DNA of 64,000 bases, taken from the IMG/VR virus record IMGVR_UViG_3300042507_003741, positions 1 through 64,000 of that record; one strand, given 5' to 3'. Source of the stretch: a virus. Below the pieces are notes generated by a model. It worked only from the letters and a program-made list of their open reading frames with translations, did not search any database and was not told the origin of the DNA. Each line of letters starts with the position of its first letter. The first letter of the stretch is position 1. A program made the translations under genes and the position numbers. Of the stretch, positions 1-5,989 are shown piece after piece.

Positions 1-230
1 CACTTCCTGTCGATCACCTTGCGTAGCGTGTCGGCATCCCGTCGCCGCTCGTCCCCCAGTTGCTCAAGCCTCTCGCGCAGAATGGAGTTCACGCCGCGCA
101 GCCGCCATATCTCGTCTACCAGCGGATTGGCGCCGGTCGCCCAATGCAGCAGCCACGCCGATCCAACGAACGACGCCGGGATGAGTACGGCCAAAGAAAA
201 CCACGCATACCAAGGCATTTCGTTAGGCAT
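1..230 (-). CDS. Small membrane-anchored protein, paralogue A (cut at window edge)
   Basis: About 76 residues, missing only one base of the stop codon at the window edge. The N-terminus holds one hydrophobic segment (about residues 7-32, WYAWFSLAVLIPASFIGSAW then LLHW), followed by a charged helical tail (NSILRERLEQLGDERRR) that should form a short coiled coil. A copy at 60572-60802 is almost identical over its whole length. The substitutions are scattered and the flanks differ, so this is an old duplication and not an assembly repeat. Function unknown; probably an inner-membrane peptide. Confidence 0.75.
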   Translation of the reverse strand, partial: MPNEMPWYAWFSLAVLIPASFVGSAWLLHWATGANPLVDEIWRLRGVNSILRERLEQLGDERRRDADTLRKVIDRK

Positions 231-254
231 TTTTCGTATCACATAGGACATGGT

Positions 255-611
255 TTAGGTCGGCCCCGCCCCGCCTACGTCAGTGACCCTAGCGGCGCTA
301 GGGCGTTCGACGGGAGCAGGGCCGACTTGTTGAGTTCGCTCCAGCAGCCCGCGAGCCACAGCGACCGCCGCCATGTCATCGTCGGCGTGGCATCCGTTCT
401 CCTGGCGGTCGATCTCGGAATACTCCGCGACTGCCTCGCACAGCCGCATTATCGCCTCTCGCTCCTCGTCGGTGAGCGTGGGCTGCGGAATCCAACTCCT
501 GCGGTCCAGTTCTCTCGCCGCGTCCAGCAAAACGTCACTGTAATCGGCACCGCAAATGTTGAGCGTGTCGCTCATGTCTCGCAGCCGTTCGGCCAGTTCG
601 TCCTGTGTCAT
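255..611 (-). CDS. Small LTDEERE-family phage protein
   Basis: 118 residues with an AAAGGA ribosome binding site upstream of ATG. The second half carries the module PTLTDEEREAI ... GLLERT, which recurs in the proteins at 683-904, 59997-60269, 60308-60541 and 60795-61523. The module looks like a short two-helix unit beginning with the conserved TDEER turn. The N-terminal part (MTQDELAERLRDMSDTLN) is specific to this copy. I do not recognise a biochemical function. The gene sits just upstream of the duplicated membrane protein, the same order as at 60.6-61.5 kb. Confidence 0.7.
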   Translation of the reverse strand: MTQDELAERLRDMSDTLNICGADYSDVLLDAARELDRRSWIPQPTLTDEEREAIMRLCEAVAEYSEIDRQENGCHADDDMAAVAVARGLLERTQQVGPAPVERPSAARVTDVGGAGPT

Positions 612-682
612 ATCGAAGTCCTTTCTCGGGCTGCTCTCTGCGGTCAGTGATGATCGCCGCCTATTTTCGCGGTTTTCGCCGA

Positions 683-904
683 TTATCGGTCAAAATCCAC
701 GCGACACCGTGCAATCAGTGTCTCCAGCACGGCCGCGTGCCGCTCCTCTCCGGGCGTGTCGGAGTACGCCGCAAACCAAGCAATCGCCTCCTGCTCCTCG
801 TCGGTGAGCGTGGGCGAGCCGCTGTCGATCACAGCGCTAAGCCGCCGCACCTCTGCGGCGAGCAGGTCGGGATCTCGGCAGGTGTCAGGGTCAACTCGCA
901 TCAT
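683..904 (-). CDS. Small LTDEERE-family phage protein
   Basis: 73 residues. Its ATG overlaps the TGA of the upstream metallophosphoesterase (ATGA), so the two are translationally coupled. Residues 30-70 carry the PTLTDEEQEAI module shared with four other small proteins in the window, here without the usual LLERT ending. Function unknown. Confidence 0.7.
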   Translation of the reverse strand: MMRVDPDTCRDPDLLAAEVRRLSAVIDSGSPTLTDEEQEAIAWFAAYSDTPGEERHAAVLETLIARCRVDFDR

Positions 905-1659
905 GCCTCTCCGTCTGGGTCATGGCTAGTCATGGTGCAGGGCAGCCCCTGCCTCGCCAGCGACTCCGGGTAGCCGTGTGCGATGAGCCACTCTGTTACG
1001 TCGCCGTCCGTCGCAGGGTCGTACAGTCGCGGAAATCCGTATCGCCAGCCGCTCGGCGGATCGACCAAGTGCGGTCGCTGCATCCACGCCGGCCGCAGCA
1101 AGGCCGGGCGTTGCTCGGCCTGCACCGGCCGCACTCGCGGCAGCACGCGGGCGACATCGTCCATCGACCAGGGCGTCCATGGCGCTGGACCCTCTGGCCC
1201 GTCGGCGTCAACGCCAACGTCCAGGGTATTCGTTTGCCGCTGCCTGTCCTCGTCTCGCAGCCGGCCATGCACATGGCCGTAGAGATGCCAGGAGCCTCTG
1301 TGACTGGCAGGCCAAGAGCGATGCGGGTAGTGCGACATCCAGATCCGCTGCGTGCCGACGCTGATCTCGGCCACCTCACCGACGCTGGCAAATCCCGCGC
1401 CTTCGCATTTCGACCGTCTGTCATGATTACCTAAAAGCAGCCGAACGTCGCGGCAGGCGATCTGATAGCGGTAGTAGTGAGGATTGCGACCCTTGAGGGC
1501 GAAGTCCCCGAGAATCCACAGCGTATCGTCTGGCTGCACCGCCGCGTTGATGGCGGCGATGATCGTCGCGTCCATCTCGGCTACGGCAGAAAACGGCCGC
1601 GAGCAGTGGCGGATGATGTTCGCGTGACCGAGATGCAAATCGGCGGTGAAGTAGATCAT
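901..1659 (-). CDS. Calcineurin-like metallophosphoesterase
   Basis: 252 residues. All family metal-binding motifs are visible: D7-L-H9, G51-D52-F, GNHD at 77-80, H110 in SHYPH, and GHVH at 128-131. This is the classic order for a two-metal phosphoesterase of the small phage type that cleaves phosphomono- or diesters, possibly nucleic-acid ends or cyclic nucleotides. The C-terminal third (after about residue 175) has no recognisable motif. It lies in the SSB operon: AAGGAG lies 9 bases upstream of ATG and the stop of the preceding gene abuts the start. A nucleic-acid processing role is inferred only from this context. Confidence 0.85.
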   Translation of the reverse strand: MIYFTADLHLGHANIIRHCSRPFSAVAEMDATIIAAINAAVQPDDTLWILGDFALKGRNPHYYRYQIACRDVRLLLGNHDRRSKCEGAGFASVGEVAEISVGTQRIWMSHYPHRSWPASHRGSWHLYGHVHGRLRDEDRQRQTNTLDVGVDADGPEGPAPWTPWSMDDVARVLPRVRPVQAEQRPALLRPAWMQRPHLVDPPSGWRYGFPRLYDPATDGDVTEWLIAHGYPESLARQGLPCTMTSHDPDGEA

Positions 1660-1935
1660 TCACGGCTTCTCCTTGAGAAACTCCGCCGGCGGAGCCTCTC
1701 GCAAGTACGCCGACACAATCGCCGGGACGGTGCCAATAGCGAAGCACGCCAGCAGGACGGCGATCACCGTCCACTTCTCCCACCGCTGGAGGTCTTCCGC
1801 CTGCCGGTCCAGAGCCGCCCGGAGAGCCAGCAGGTCGCACTCCATTCTCGTAATGGAATCCGGAGTAGCCAGAACGGGCATCCTTTCCCGCTCCGGCATC
1901 CCGGCGACGATTCGATCCATCTCCTCGACGCTCAT
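1660..1935 (-). CDS. Small coiled-coil membrane protein
   Basis: 91 residues. A helical charged N-terminal half (MECDLLALRAALDRQAEDLQ) is followed by one membrane segment around residues 55-75 (WTVIAVLLACFAIGTVPAIV) and a short polar tail. The chosen ATG overlaps the SSB stop codon (ATGA); a longer reading frame upstream has no ribosome binding site. Function unknown; it could anchor a replication protein to the membrane. Confidence 0.65.
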   Translation of the reverse strand: MSVEEMDRIVAGMPERERMPVLATPDSITRMECDLLALRAALDRQAEDLQRWEKWTVIAVLLACFAIGTVPAIVSAYLREAPPAEFLKEKP

Positions 1936-2288
1936 GCGAACGGGATCTCGCAGTCCTCCTCGACCGCCCCAACAGCCTCGCGCTTCGGCCACCGCAGACT
2001 GACCCCCACCTCATTCGCCATCAGACGCAATGAGAAGCCCTGTGAGCCGTCCTTCTTCTCGTACGTCTCCAGGCCAGCCCGACCGGAAACGACCACTCTC
2101 TGGCCTTTCTGGAGCGTCTGGGAGCATGTCTCCGCCTGCTCGTCAAAGCAGACCACCTCTACCCACGTCGTCGGCCCGTCCTTCTTCTCCGTCGAGGCCA
2201 CCGAGAAGGTCAGCATGGCCTTCCCGCTCTTGGTGATCCGGAGTTCGTTCACCTTGCCCACATTGCCAGTCACGGTCGCTTCGATCAT
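1932..2288 (-). CDS. ssb: Single-stranded DNA-binding protein
   Basis: 118 residues. An OB-fold N-terminus (MIEATVTGNVGKVNELRITK, then TFSVASTEKK, TTWVEVVCFDEQAE and KGQRVVVSGRAG) matches bacterial and phage SSB. The protein ends in the acidic tip EEDCEIPFA, equivalent to the DDDIPF tail that recruits partner enzymes. The linker is very short, as in phage SSBs. The start follows GAGAGGAAACG; the longer in-frame extension upstream reads into the regulatory region and is rejected. This is the first gene of the leftward operon and faces the divergent region. Confidence 0.92.
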   Translation of the reverse strand: MIEATVTGNVGKVNELRITKSGKAMLTFSVASTEKKDGPTTWVEVVCFDEQAETCSQTLQKGQRVVVSGRAGLETYEKKDGSQGFSLRLMANEVGVSLRWPKREAVGAVEEDCEIPFA

Positions 2289-2628
2289 CGTTTCCTCTCT
2301 CTCATTGGGACGCTGGACAGGTGGACAGCATATCGCTGGACGGGCGTTTAGCAACCCCCCAGCACGCAGGGGTCGATCTGTTTTGGGAAAAAATCCAGGA
2401 GGGGAACGTAACTGATACGTGACGCGGCTGGGGGGGGCTCGGGGGCGTTCCATCTATACGCCGCCCCCCGCCGCAGAAAACAAGGCACCAATCCTTCACG
2501 CTGTCCGTCGCTGCCGTGAAACCGGCCCACGAAACCCCTTTCCATCGCGGTCCGTTCGCTGCGGAGTCTGCCTTGTGTCGGAACGACGACGGCGTTCGAC
2601 CGTCCAGTGACCGACCGGAGGATGACCC
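2289..2628. promoter_or_regulatory. Divergent gene-free region between SSB operon and rightward operon
   Basis: About 340 bases without a convincing gene separate the leftward SSB operon from the rightward operon, so promoters for both should lie here. Visible structure: a perfect inverted repeat ACGTA-ACTGA-TACGT at 2406-2420, a good operator candidate; a GC-rich pairing of the G-run near 2425-2440 with the C-run near 2460-2475; and the first copy of the 14-mer at 2557. I do not see a clear -35/-10 pair. A replication origin is possible but unsupported. Confidence 0.5.
2557..2600 (+). promoter_or_regulatory. Conserved 14-mer plus hairpin, copy 1
   Basis: CGCTGCGGAGTCTG at 2557-2570, followed by a hairpin at 2577-2600 (GTC-G-GAACG pairs with CGTTC-GAC, with one bulged G). 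The next start codon is at 2629 with CGGAGG upstream. It is the most upstream of ten copies and the only one not placed right after a stop codon, so it probably marks the entry to the operon. Confidence 0.75.
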
Positions 2629-2835
2629 ATGCCGACGTTCAACTACGTCCACTGCACCTGCTGCGGCAACCAATTCACGGATCGGCTCGGCCTTCTTCGC
2701 GGCATCGACGCTCTCCACTTCGTCTGCACCTTGTGCGACGACGAGCGGCGTGTGGAGAACGCCGACGCCCATAGCCGCTGGCTCGACGAGATGGAGGCGC
2801 AGTGCGGCTGGTTCTCCGCTGCCGACGAGCGGTGA
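2629..2835 (+). CDS. Small zinc-ribbon protein
   Basis: 68 residues with CGGAGG upstream of ATG. Two cysteine pairs (CTCC at about 9-12 and CTLC at about 33-36) form a probable zinc knuckle. The remainder is acidic with several aromatic residues. First gene of the rightward operon; function unknown. The stop is followed after five bases by 14-mer copy 2. Confidence 0.65.
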   Translation: MPTFNYVHCTCCGNQFTDRLGLLRGIDALHFVCTLCDDERRVENADAHSRWLDEMEAQCGWFSAADER

Positions 2836-2840
2836 TTTGC

Positions 2841-2878
2841 CGCTGCGGAGTCTGCCTTTCGGTGGCCGACGTTCGGCC
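2841..2878 (+). promoter_or_regulatory. Conserved 14-mer plus hairpin, copy 2
   Basis: The 14-mer lies at 2841-2854, five bases after a stop codon. It is followed by a perfect hairpin GGCCGA-CGT-TCGGCC at 2864-2878. The CGT loop recurs in copies 3 and 7 on unrelated stems. The next start is at 2911. Confidence 0.8.
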
Positions 2879-2910
2879 TGCCGTCCCGTCCCTCTCACTC
2901 GGAGCGTCCC

Positions 2911-3090
2911 ATGTTCTGCGTCGTGTCCATCACCGCCAGCGGCGAGCGTCGTGCCTACGTCTTTCCCTGCGAGCGGAAGGCCCGCTGGTACATCAACGAC
3001 AACGCGGATGGCGTGCGGCTGTTCGTGTTGTACGACCCTGCCGGCGAAGTCGTGATCGAGTCTCGGTTCCCGGTGCTGATGGTGGCCTAA
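2911..3090 (+). CDS. Hypothetical protein, 59 aa
   Basis: 59 residues starting MFCVVSITASGERRAYVF and ending RFPVLMVA, with GGAG upstream of ATG. It is flanked by 14-mer copies 2 and 3, the same punctuation as its neighbours, which supports it as a real gene. The sequence looks like a small beta-rich domain. Function unknown. Confidence 0.65.
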   Translation: MFCVVSITASGERRAYVFPCERKARWYINDNADGVRLFVLYDPAGEVVIESRFPVLMVA

Positions 3091-3095
3091 ATCGC

Positions 3096-3133
3096 CGCTG
3101 CGGAGTCTGAATTGTGGCGGCGGCACGTTGCCG
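3096..3133 (+). promoter_or_regulatory. Conserved 14-mer plus hairpin, copy 3
   Basis: The 14-mer at 3096-3109 begins five bases after a TAA stop. A perfect hairpin CGGCA-CGT-TGCCG follows at 3121-3133. The next start is at 3177. Confidence 0.8.
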
Positions 3134-3176
3134 TTCGTCACTGGTTCGGTTGTTTCTTTCCATGAGGAGAATTGCC

Positions 3177-3593
3177 ATGACGATTGCCCAAATCCAGAAG
3201 ATCGCTGCCGAAGCCGTTGCCAATGCCCTGCGGCTCACGCAGACCCAAGATGCCCCCGCCCCCGTGAAGAAGGCGAGCGGCGACCTCAAGGCCAAACGGC
3301 TGGCCGCATTGGAGAAGGCCCGTGCCGCGAAGAAGGCGAAGGCGCAGGCCAAGCCCGCAGCCGTTGTCGCGGAACCCGTGAAGAAGCCCGCGAAGGTGAA
3401 GAAGGCACGCCCCGCATGGAGCGTCAAGGATCATGTCACGAAGAAGAACGTGAAGGGCCAGATCGTGCAGATCGGACCGTTCACCGCGTGGCTCCCAGAG
3501 GGCGACGAGGAGCGCAAGGCTGCGGTGTTCTCCGCGATCAACGACGTGTGCCGCACGGACGAAGTGCGGAAGTTGGCCGCTGCCATCCGCTGA
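3177..3593 (+). CDS. Lys/Ala-rich protein, 138 aa
   Basis: 138 residues starting MTIAQIQKIAAEAVANALRL; GAGGAGA sits seven bases before this ATG, so it is preferred over upstream in-frame starts. The middle (about 30-85) is a Lys/Ala/Pro-rich low-complexity segment (KARAAKKAKAQAKPAA) resembling histone-H1-type tails. The C-terminal 55 residues look folded (GQIVQIGPFTAWLPEG). A DNA- or RNA-binding role is suggested by charge only. Confidence 0.65.
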   Translation: MTIAQIQKIAAEAVANALRLTQTQDAPAPVKKASGDLKAKRLAALEKARAAKKAKAQAKPAAVVAEPVKKPAKVKKARPAWSVKDHVTKKNVKGQIVQIGPFTAWLPEGDEERKAAVFSAINDVCRTDEVRKLAAAIR

Positions 3594-3599
3594 TTCCGC

Positions 3600-3664
3600 C
3601 GCTGCGGAGTCTGACCAGTGAGGGCCGACGACGGCTCGGGCGGGTTCGTAGCCCGCCCCCTCAC
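3600..3664 (+). promoter_or_regulatory. Conserved 14-mer plus nested hairpin, copy 4
   Basis: The 14-mer at 3600-3613 starts six bases after a TGA stop. The hairpin is nested: an outer GTGAGGG (3618-3624) pairs with CCCTCAC (3658-3664), and an inner GGGCGGG (3638-3644) pairs with CCCGCCC (3652-3658). Confidence 0.8.
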
Positions 3665-3667
3665 CTA

Positions 3668-3693
3668 CGCCCATCGCAACTTCGCGGTGGGCG
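3668..3693 (+). terminator. Intrinsic terminator-like hairpin
   Basis: CGCCCATCGC-AACTTC-GCGGTGGGCG forms a ten-pair stem with one G-U pair, followed directly by TTTGTGTTT. This is the layout of a rho-independent terminator placed 37 bases before the next start codon. It may instead shape the leader of the gene at 3731. Confidence 0.6.
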
Positions 3694-3730
3694 TTTGTGT
3701 TTCTAGTCCCTGTTTCACAAGGAGTTCACC

Positions 3731-3952
3731 ATGCCCCGTTCCCCTCTCGCCCAGTTCACCGGCAAAGACGGCTGCCTGTACCTCATCAACCTCAAGAGCG
3801 ACGGTCGCGTGTACGGTCCGTACCTGGACGCAAAGCAGGTTCGCATGGCCCGTGCCTGCATCCCCGCCCACGAGCACAGCAACGACGTTGTGCGTGCGTT
3901 CCGCGACGGCCTGCCTGCGGGGGAGGCCGACGTCAATCCGCTGACCCGGTAA
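3731..3952 (+). CDS. Hypothetical protein, 73 aa
   Basis: 73 residues starting MPRSPLAQFTGKDGCLYLIN, with AAGGAG upstream of ATG. It is flanked by 14-mer copies 4 and 5. A beta-rich first half (GCLYLINLKSDGRVYGPYL) is followed by a helical region. Function unknown. Confidence 0.65.
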   Translation: MPRSPLAQFTGKDGCLYLINLKSDGRVYGPYLDAKQVRMARACIPAHEHSNDVVRAFRDGLPAGEADVNPLTR

Positions 3953-3957
3953 ATCAC

Positions 3958-4024
3958 CGCTGCGGAGTCTGATTTTCACACTGCGAATGGGGCCAGTCGT
4001 CACGGTGGCGGCTGGCCCCGTCGC
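3958..4024 (+). promoter_or_regulatory. Conserved 14-mer plus hairpin, copy 5
   Basis: The 14-mer at 3958-3971 begins five bases after a TAA stop. A strong stem follows: GGGGCCAGTCG (3989-3999) pairs with CGGCTGGCCCC (4009-4019) over 11 pairs with one wobble, extended outside by GCGA/TCGC (3983-4024), then ATTT. The next start is at 4049. Confidence 0.8.
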
Positions 4025-4048
4025 ATTTCACCCACGAGGAGCGATGCC

Positions 4049-4393
4049 ATGTACGAACCACTCGACAACACCACGCCTCACTGGCCCGACGACTGCGGCC
4101 ACGACACGCTCGATCCCGCGTCTTTCGTGGGCACGTTCAAGATGTTTCATCACCCCCGCGAGGCGATTGTGGACGTGTACGTCTATGACGCACTTGGCGA
4201 CCCGCTGTCGCAGGGCATCTGCCTTCGGCACGGAACCGATCACCTCTATTCCACCGTGCGGGTGAACGAGATGTTCGATCACCCAATCGGCATGGAGTAC
4301 GACGGCGGGCTGCTCCGCTGCGCACGCACGTTTCTACTGTCACGGGGCACGTTTCGCTGGCAACCAGTGGCCGCAGTCGCCCACGACAACTGA
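4049..4393 (+). CDS. Hypothetical protein, 114 aa
   Basis: 114 residues starting MYEPLDNTTPHWPDD, with GAGGAG upstream of ATG. Rich in His and aromatic residues (FKMFHHPREAIVDVYVYDAL). No family recognised. It lies between 14-mer copies 5 and 6. Confidence 0.65.
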   Translation: MYEPLDNTTPHWPDDCGHDTLDPASFVGTFKMFHHPREAIVDVYVYDALGDPLSQGICLRHGTDHLYSTVRVNEMFDHPIGMEYDGGLLRCARTFLLSRGTFRWQPVAAVAHDN

Positions 4394-4411
4394 TTCGATA
4401 CGCGATTCCGC

Positions 4412-4455
4412 CGCTGCGGAGTCTGGATTCTGACCGGCGGCACAGTGCCGCCCGG
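4412..4455 (+). promoter_or_regulatory. Conserved 14-mer plus hairpin, copy 6
   Basis: The 14-mer at 4412-4425 begins 18 bases after the stop codon, further than most. The hairpin GGCGGCA-CAG-TGCCGCC at 4436-4452 is extended by CC/GG around a bulged C (4434-4455), followed by CTTT. The next start is at 4480. Confidence 0.8.
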
Positions 4456-4479
4456 CTTTCACCACGAAGGGAGTGCGTC

Positions 4480-4833
4480 ATGCACAAAGAGATCGCAGAA
4501 ATGTGGGTCGCTGCACTGCGAAGCGACGAGTACGGGCAGACCTACGGGTATCTCCGCCAGGAGTACGAGCCCGGCCAGTTTGCCTACTGTGCGTTGGGCG
4601 TGCTGTGCGACATCCACGCGAAGGCCACCGGCCTGCCTTTCGACAAAGAAAACGGCGGGCTCCCAACGGAAGTCGCCGTGTGGGCGGGCCTGCACTGGCT
4701 TGACCCGGATGTCGTCATGCCCGTTGGCGACAACGAGGAGGAGCACATGTCCATCACGTCTGCCAACGACGAGTACGGGTTTCCGTTCTCGCAAATCGCA
4801 GCGGCCATCTCGACGCAGTGGGAACGCCTGTAG
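4480..4833 (+). CDS. Conserved phage/plasmid hypothetical protein (YCALGVLCD type)
   Basis: 117 residues, with AGGGAG upstream of ATG. The pattern W-x-x-ALRS-x-x-Y-x-Q, then YCALGVLCDIHA, LPTEVAVWAGL, and a C-terminal NDEYG-F-F-QIA matches a widespread phage and plasmid family of unknown function that I recognise by pattern only. Flanked by 14-mer copies 6 and 7. Confidence 0.7.
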   Translation: MHKEIAEMWVAALRSDEYGQTYGYLRQEYEPGQFAYCALGVLCDIHAKATGLPFDKENGGLPTEVAVWAGLHWLDPDVVMPVGDNEEEHMSITSANDEYGFPFSQIAAAISTQWERL

Positions 4834-4837
4834 TTCC

Positions 4838-4880
4838 CGCTGCGGAGTCTGTCTCTCGGTGACCGGACGTTCCGGCCACC
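4838..4880 (+). promoter_or_regulatory. Conserved 14-mer plus hairpin, copy 7
   Basis: The 14-mer at 4838-4851 begins four bases after a TAG stop. The hairpin CCGGA-CGT-TCCGG (4863-4875) is extended by GGTG/CACC around one mismatch (4858-4880). The next start is at 4912. Confidence 0.8.
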
Positions 4881-4911
4881 CGTCCCTTGTCCCTTGTTTT
4901 GAGGAGTTCCC

Positions 4912-5082
4912 ATGCGCACGCATGTCACCACCACCAGCCCCCGCCTCATGCACTTCGTCTCGCTCGCCCGCGTGGCAAGCGAGGTGGGTGCGAAGTCGCA
5001 GCGTCACCTTCTGGCCGACCTCCGCACGCTCACCCATCGTGAGCGTCGTGAAGTGGCCGACCTCGTGAAGAAGGAGGGCTGA
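4912..5082 (+). CDS. Hypothetical basic protein, 56 aa
   Basis: 56 residues starting MRTHVTTTSPRLMHFVSLAR, with GAGGAG seven bases before ATG. Basic and helical (LTHRERREVADLVKKEG at the C-terminus). It follows 14-mer copy 7 and lies three bases before the next gene. Possibly nucleic-acid binding, from charge only. Confidence 0.6.
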   Translation: MRTHVTTTSPRLMHFVSLARVASEVGAKSQRHLLADLRTLTHRERREVADLVKKEG

Positions 5083-5085
5083 TGT

Positions 5086-5343
5086 ATGGAGTGGATCAAA
5101 TGCACAGACAGGCTTCCGCCAGACGCTCGCCCGACATACGCACAGCCTCCTGTGCTGGCGTGTACGAGGGGTGGCACTCGGCAGGCGATGCACTACGACC
5201 ACGACATGAAGGACTGGTACTGCGCTCAAGGCGATGGCTATGGGGTGCATGGCGACATCACCCACTGGATGCCGATGCCGCCGCCGCCGCCGGAGCAGGA
5301 ACGCAAAGAGATCGCTGATGTTCTGTACCCAGAGGAGGACTGA
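5086..5343 (+). CDS. DUF551-type phage accessory protein
   Basis: 85 residues. The family pattern is clear: an N-terminal W-I-x-C-x-D-x-L-P-P, then a central W-Y-C-A-Q-G-D-G-Y and ITHWMPMPPPPP at about 57-69. DUF551 proteins are short, common in phages and prophages, and of unknown function. Two other DUF551-like genes occur in the window (11786-12001 and 58969-59295). Confidence 0.75.
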   Translation: MEWIKCTDRLPPDARPTYAQPPVLACTRGGTRQAMHYDHDMKDWYCAQGDGYGVHGDITHWMPMPPPPPEQERKEIADVLYPEED

Positions 5344-5346
5344 CAC

Positions 5347-5775
5347 ATGGCCGAAGCATACAAGGTCGCGGCTTCGTACCGCGATTCGATCCTCGCCCAC
5401 CAACGCATCCTGTGCGGCGATGACGTAGGCGAGGGCAAGGCATGGCAGGAGCAGGCCATGCGCCTGTCGCATGAACTGGAACGCTACGCCAGTTTCCTGC
5501 GGGACTGCGTGGGCGGCGGCTATCCCGGCCCCGTCGCGTTCCCATCATGGGACGAGGATGCTGCGGAACGATGGGACGGATACCAAATGGTGTGCGATGC
5601 GATCCGCAAGGCCGATCTCATCGACTATCTGGAGCAAAGCCGCTCCACGCTCAGCGATGCGATTTTTGATGGCAGGCGTGGACTGAACGCCAGCCTGGAC
5701 GCGATGCGGGCGACCTCTCTGGCCGCAGACGCCACCACGTTTTTGCGGGCGCTCGGCGTTCCGCAGGAGGACTGA
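5347..5775 (+). CDS. Hypothetical protein, 142 aa
   Basis: 142 residues, mainly helical and acidic, starting three bases after the previous stop. It ends LRALGVPQED. Its stop codon overlaps the start of the next gene (TGATG). No family recognised. Confidence 0.6.
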   Translation: MAEAYKVAASYRDSILAHQRILCGDDVGEGKAWQEQAMRLSHELERYASFLRDCVGGGYPGPVAFPSWDEDAAERWDGYQMVCDAIRKADLIDYLEQSRSTLSDAIFDGRRGLNASLDAMRATSLAADATTFLRALGVPQED

Positions 5776-5903
5776 TGGGCAACAAGTGGAACGACCAGTG
5801 GTGGTCACTGGTCAAGGCTGAACGAGTCAAGGAGGAGGAGCGACTGCGAGTGGCACGCAAGCACGCCAAGCGAGCCACTCGCCGCAAACAAAAGCAGCGG
5901 TGA
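5775..5903 (+). CDS. Very basic 42-aa protein
   Basis: 42 residues starting MGNKWNDQWWSLVKAERVKE and ending in an Arg/Lys-rich tail (RKHAKRATRRKQKQR). AGGAGGAC precedes the ATG, which overlaps the upstream stop. The tail suggests nucleic-acid binding. 14-mer copy 8 follows the stop after five bases. Confidence 0.55.
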   Translation: MGNKWNDQWWSLVKAERVKEEERLRVARKHAKRATRRKQKQR

Positions 5904-5908
5904 TCCGC

Positions 5909-5958
5909 CGCTGCGGAGTCTGGTTTTCGGCATGGGCCGTCCCGTCGTGGGGCGGCCC
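5909..5958 (+). terminator. Conserved 14-mer plus terminator-type hairpin, copy 8
   Basis: The 14-mer is at 5909-5922. A ten-pair stem GGGCCGTCCC-GTCGT-GGGGCGGCCC (5934-5958) with one wobble is followed by TTTCTTTTTC, a textbook intrinsic terminator. The amidoligase start follows at 5990. This copy most strongly suggests that the element closes one transcript before the next gene. Confidence 0.8.
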
Positions 5959-5989
5959 TTTCTTTTTCACCTTCGCTGAGGAGCGAGAC

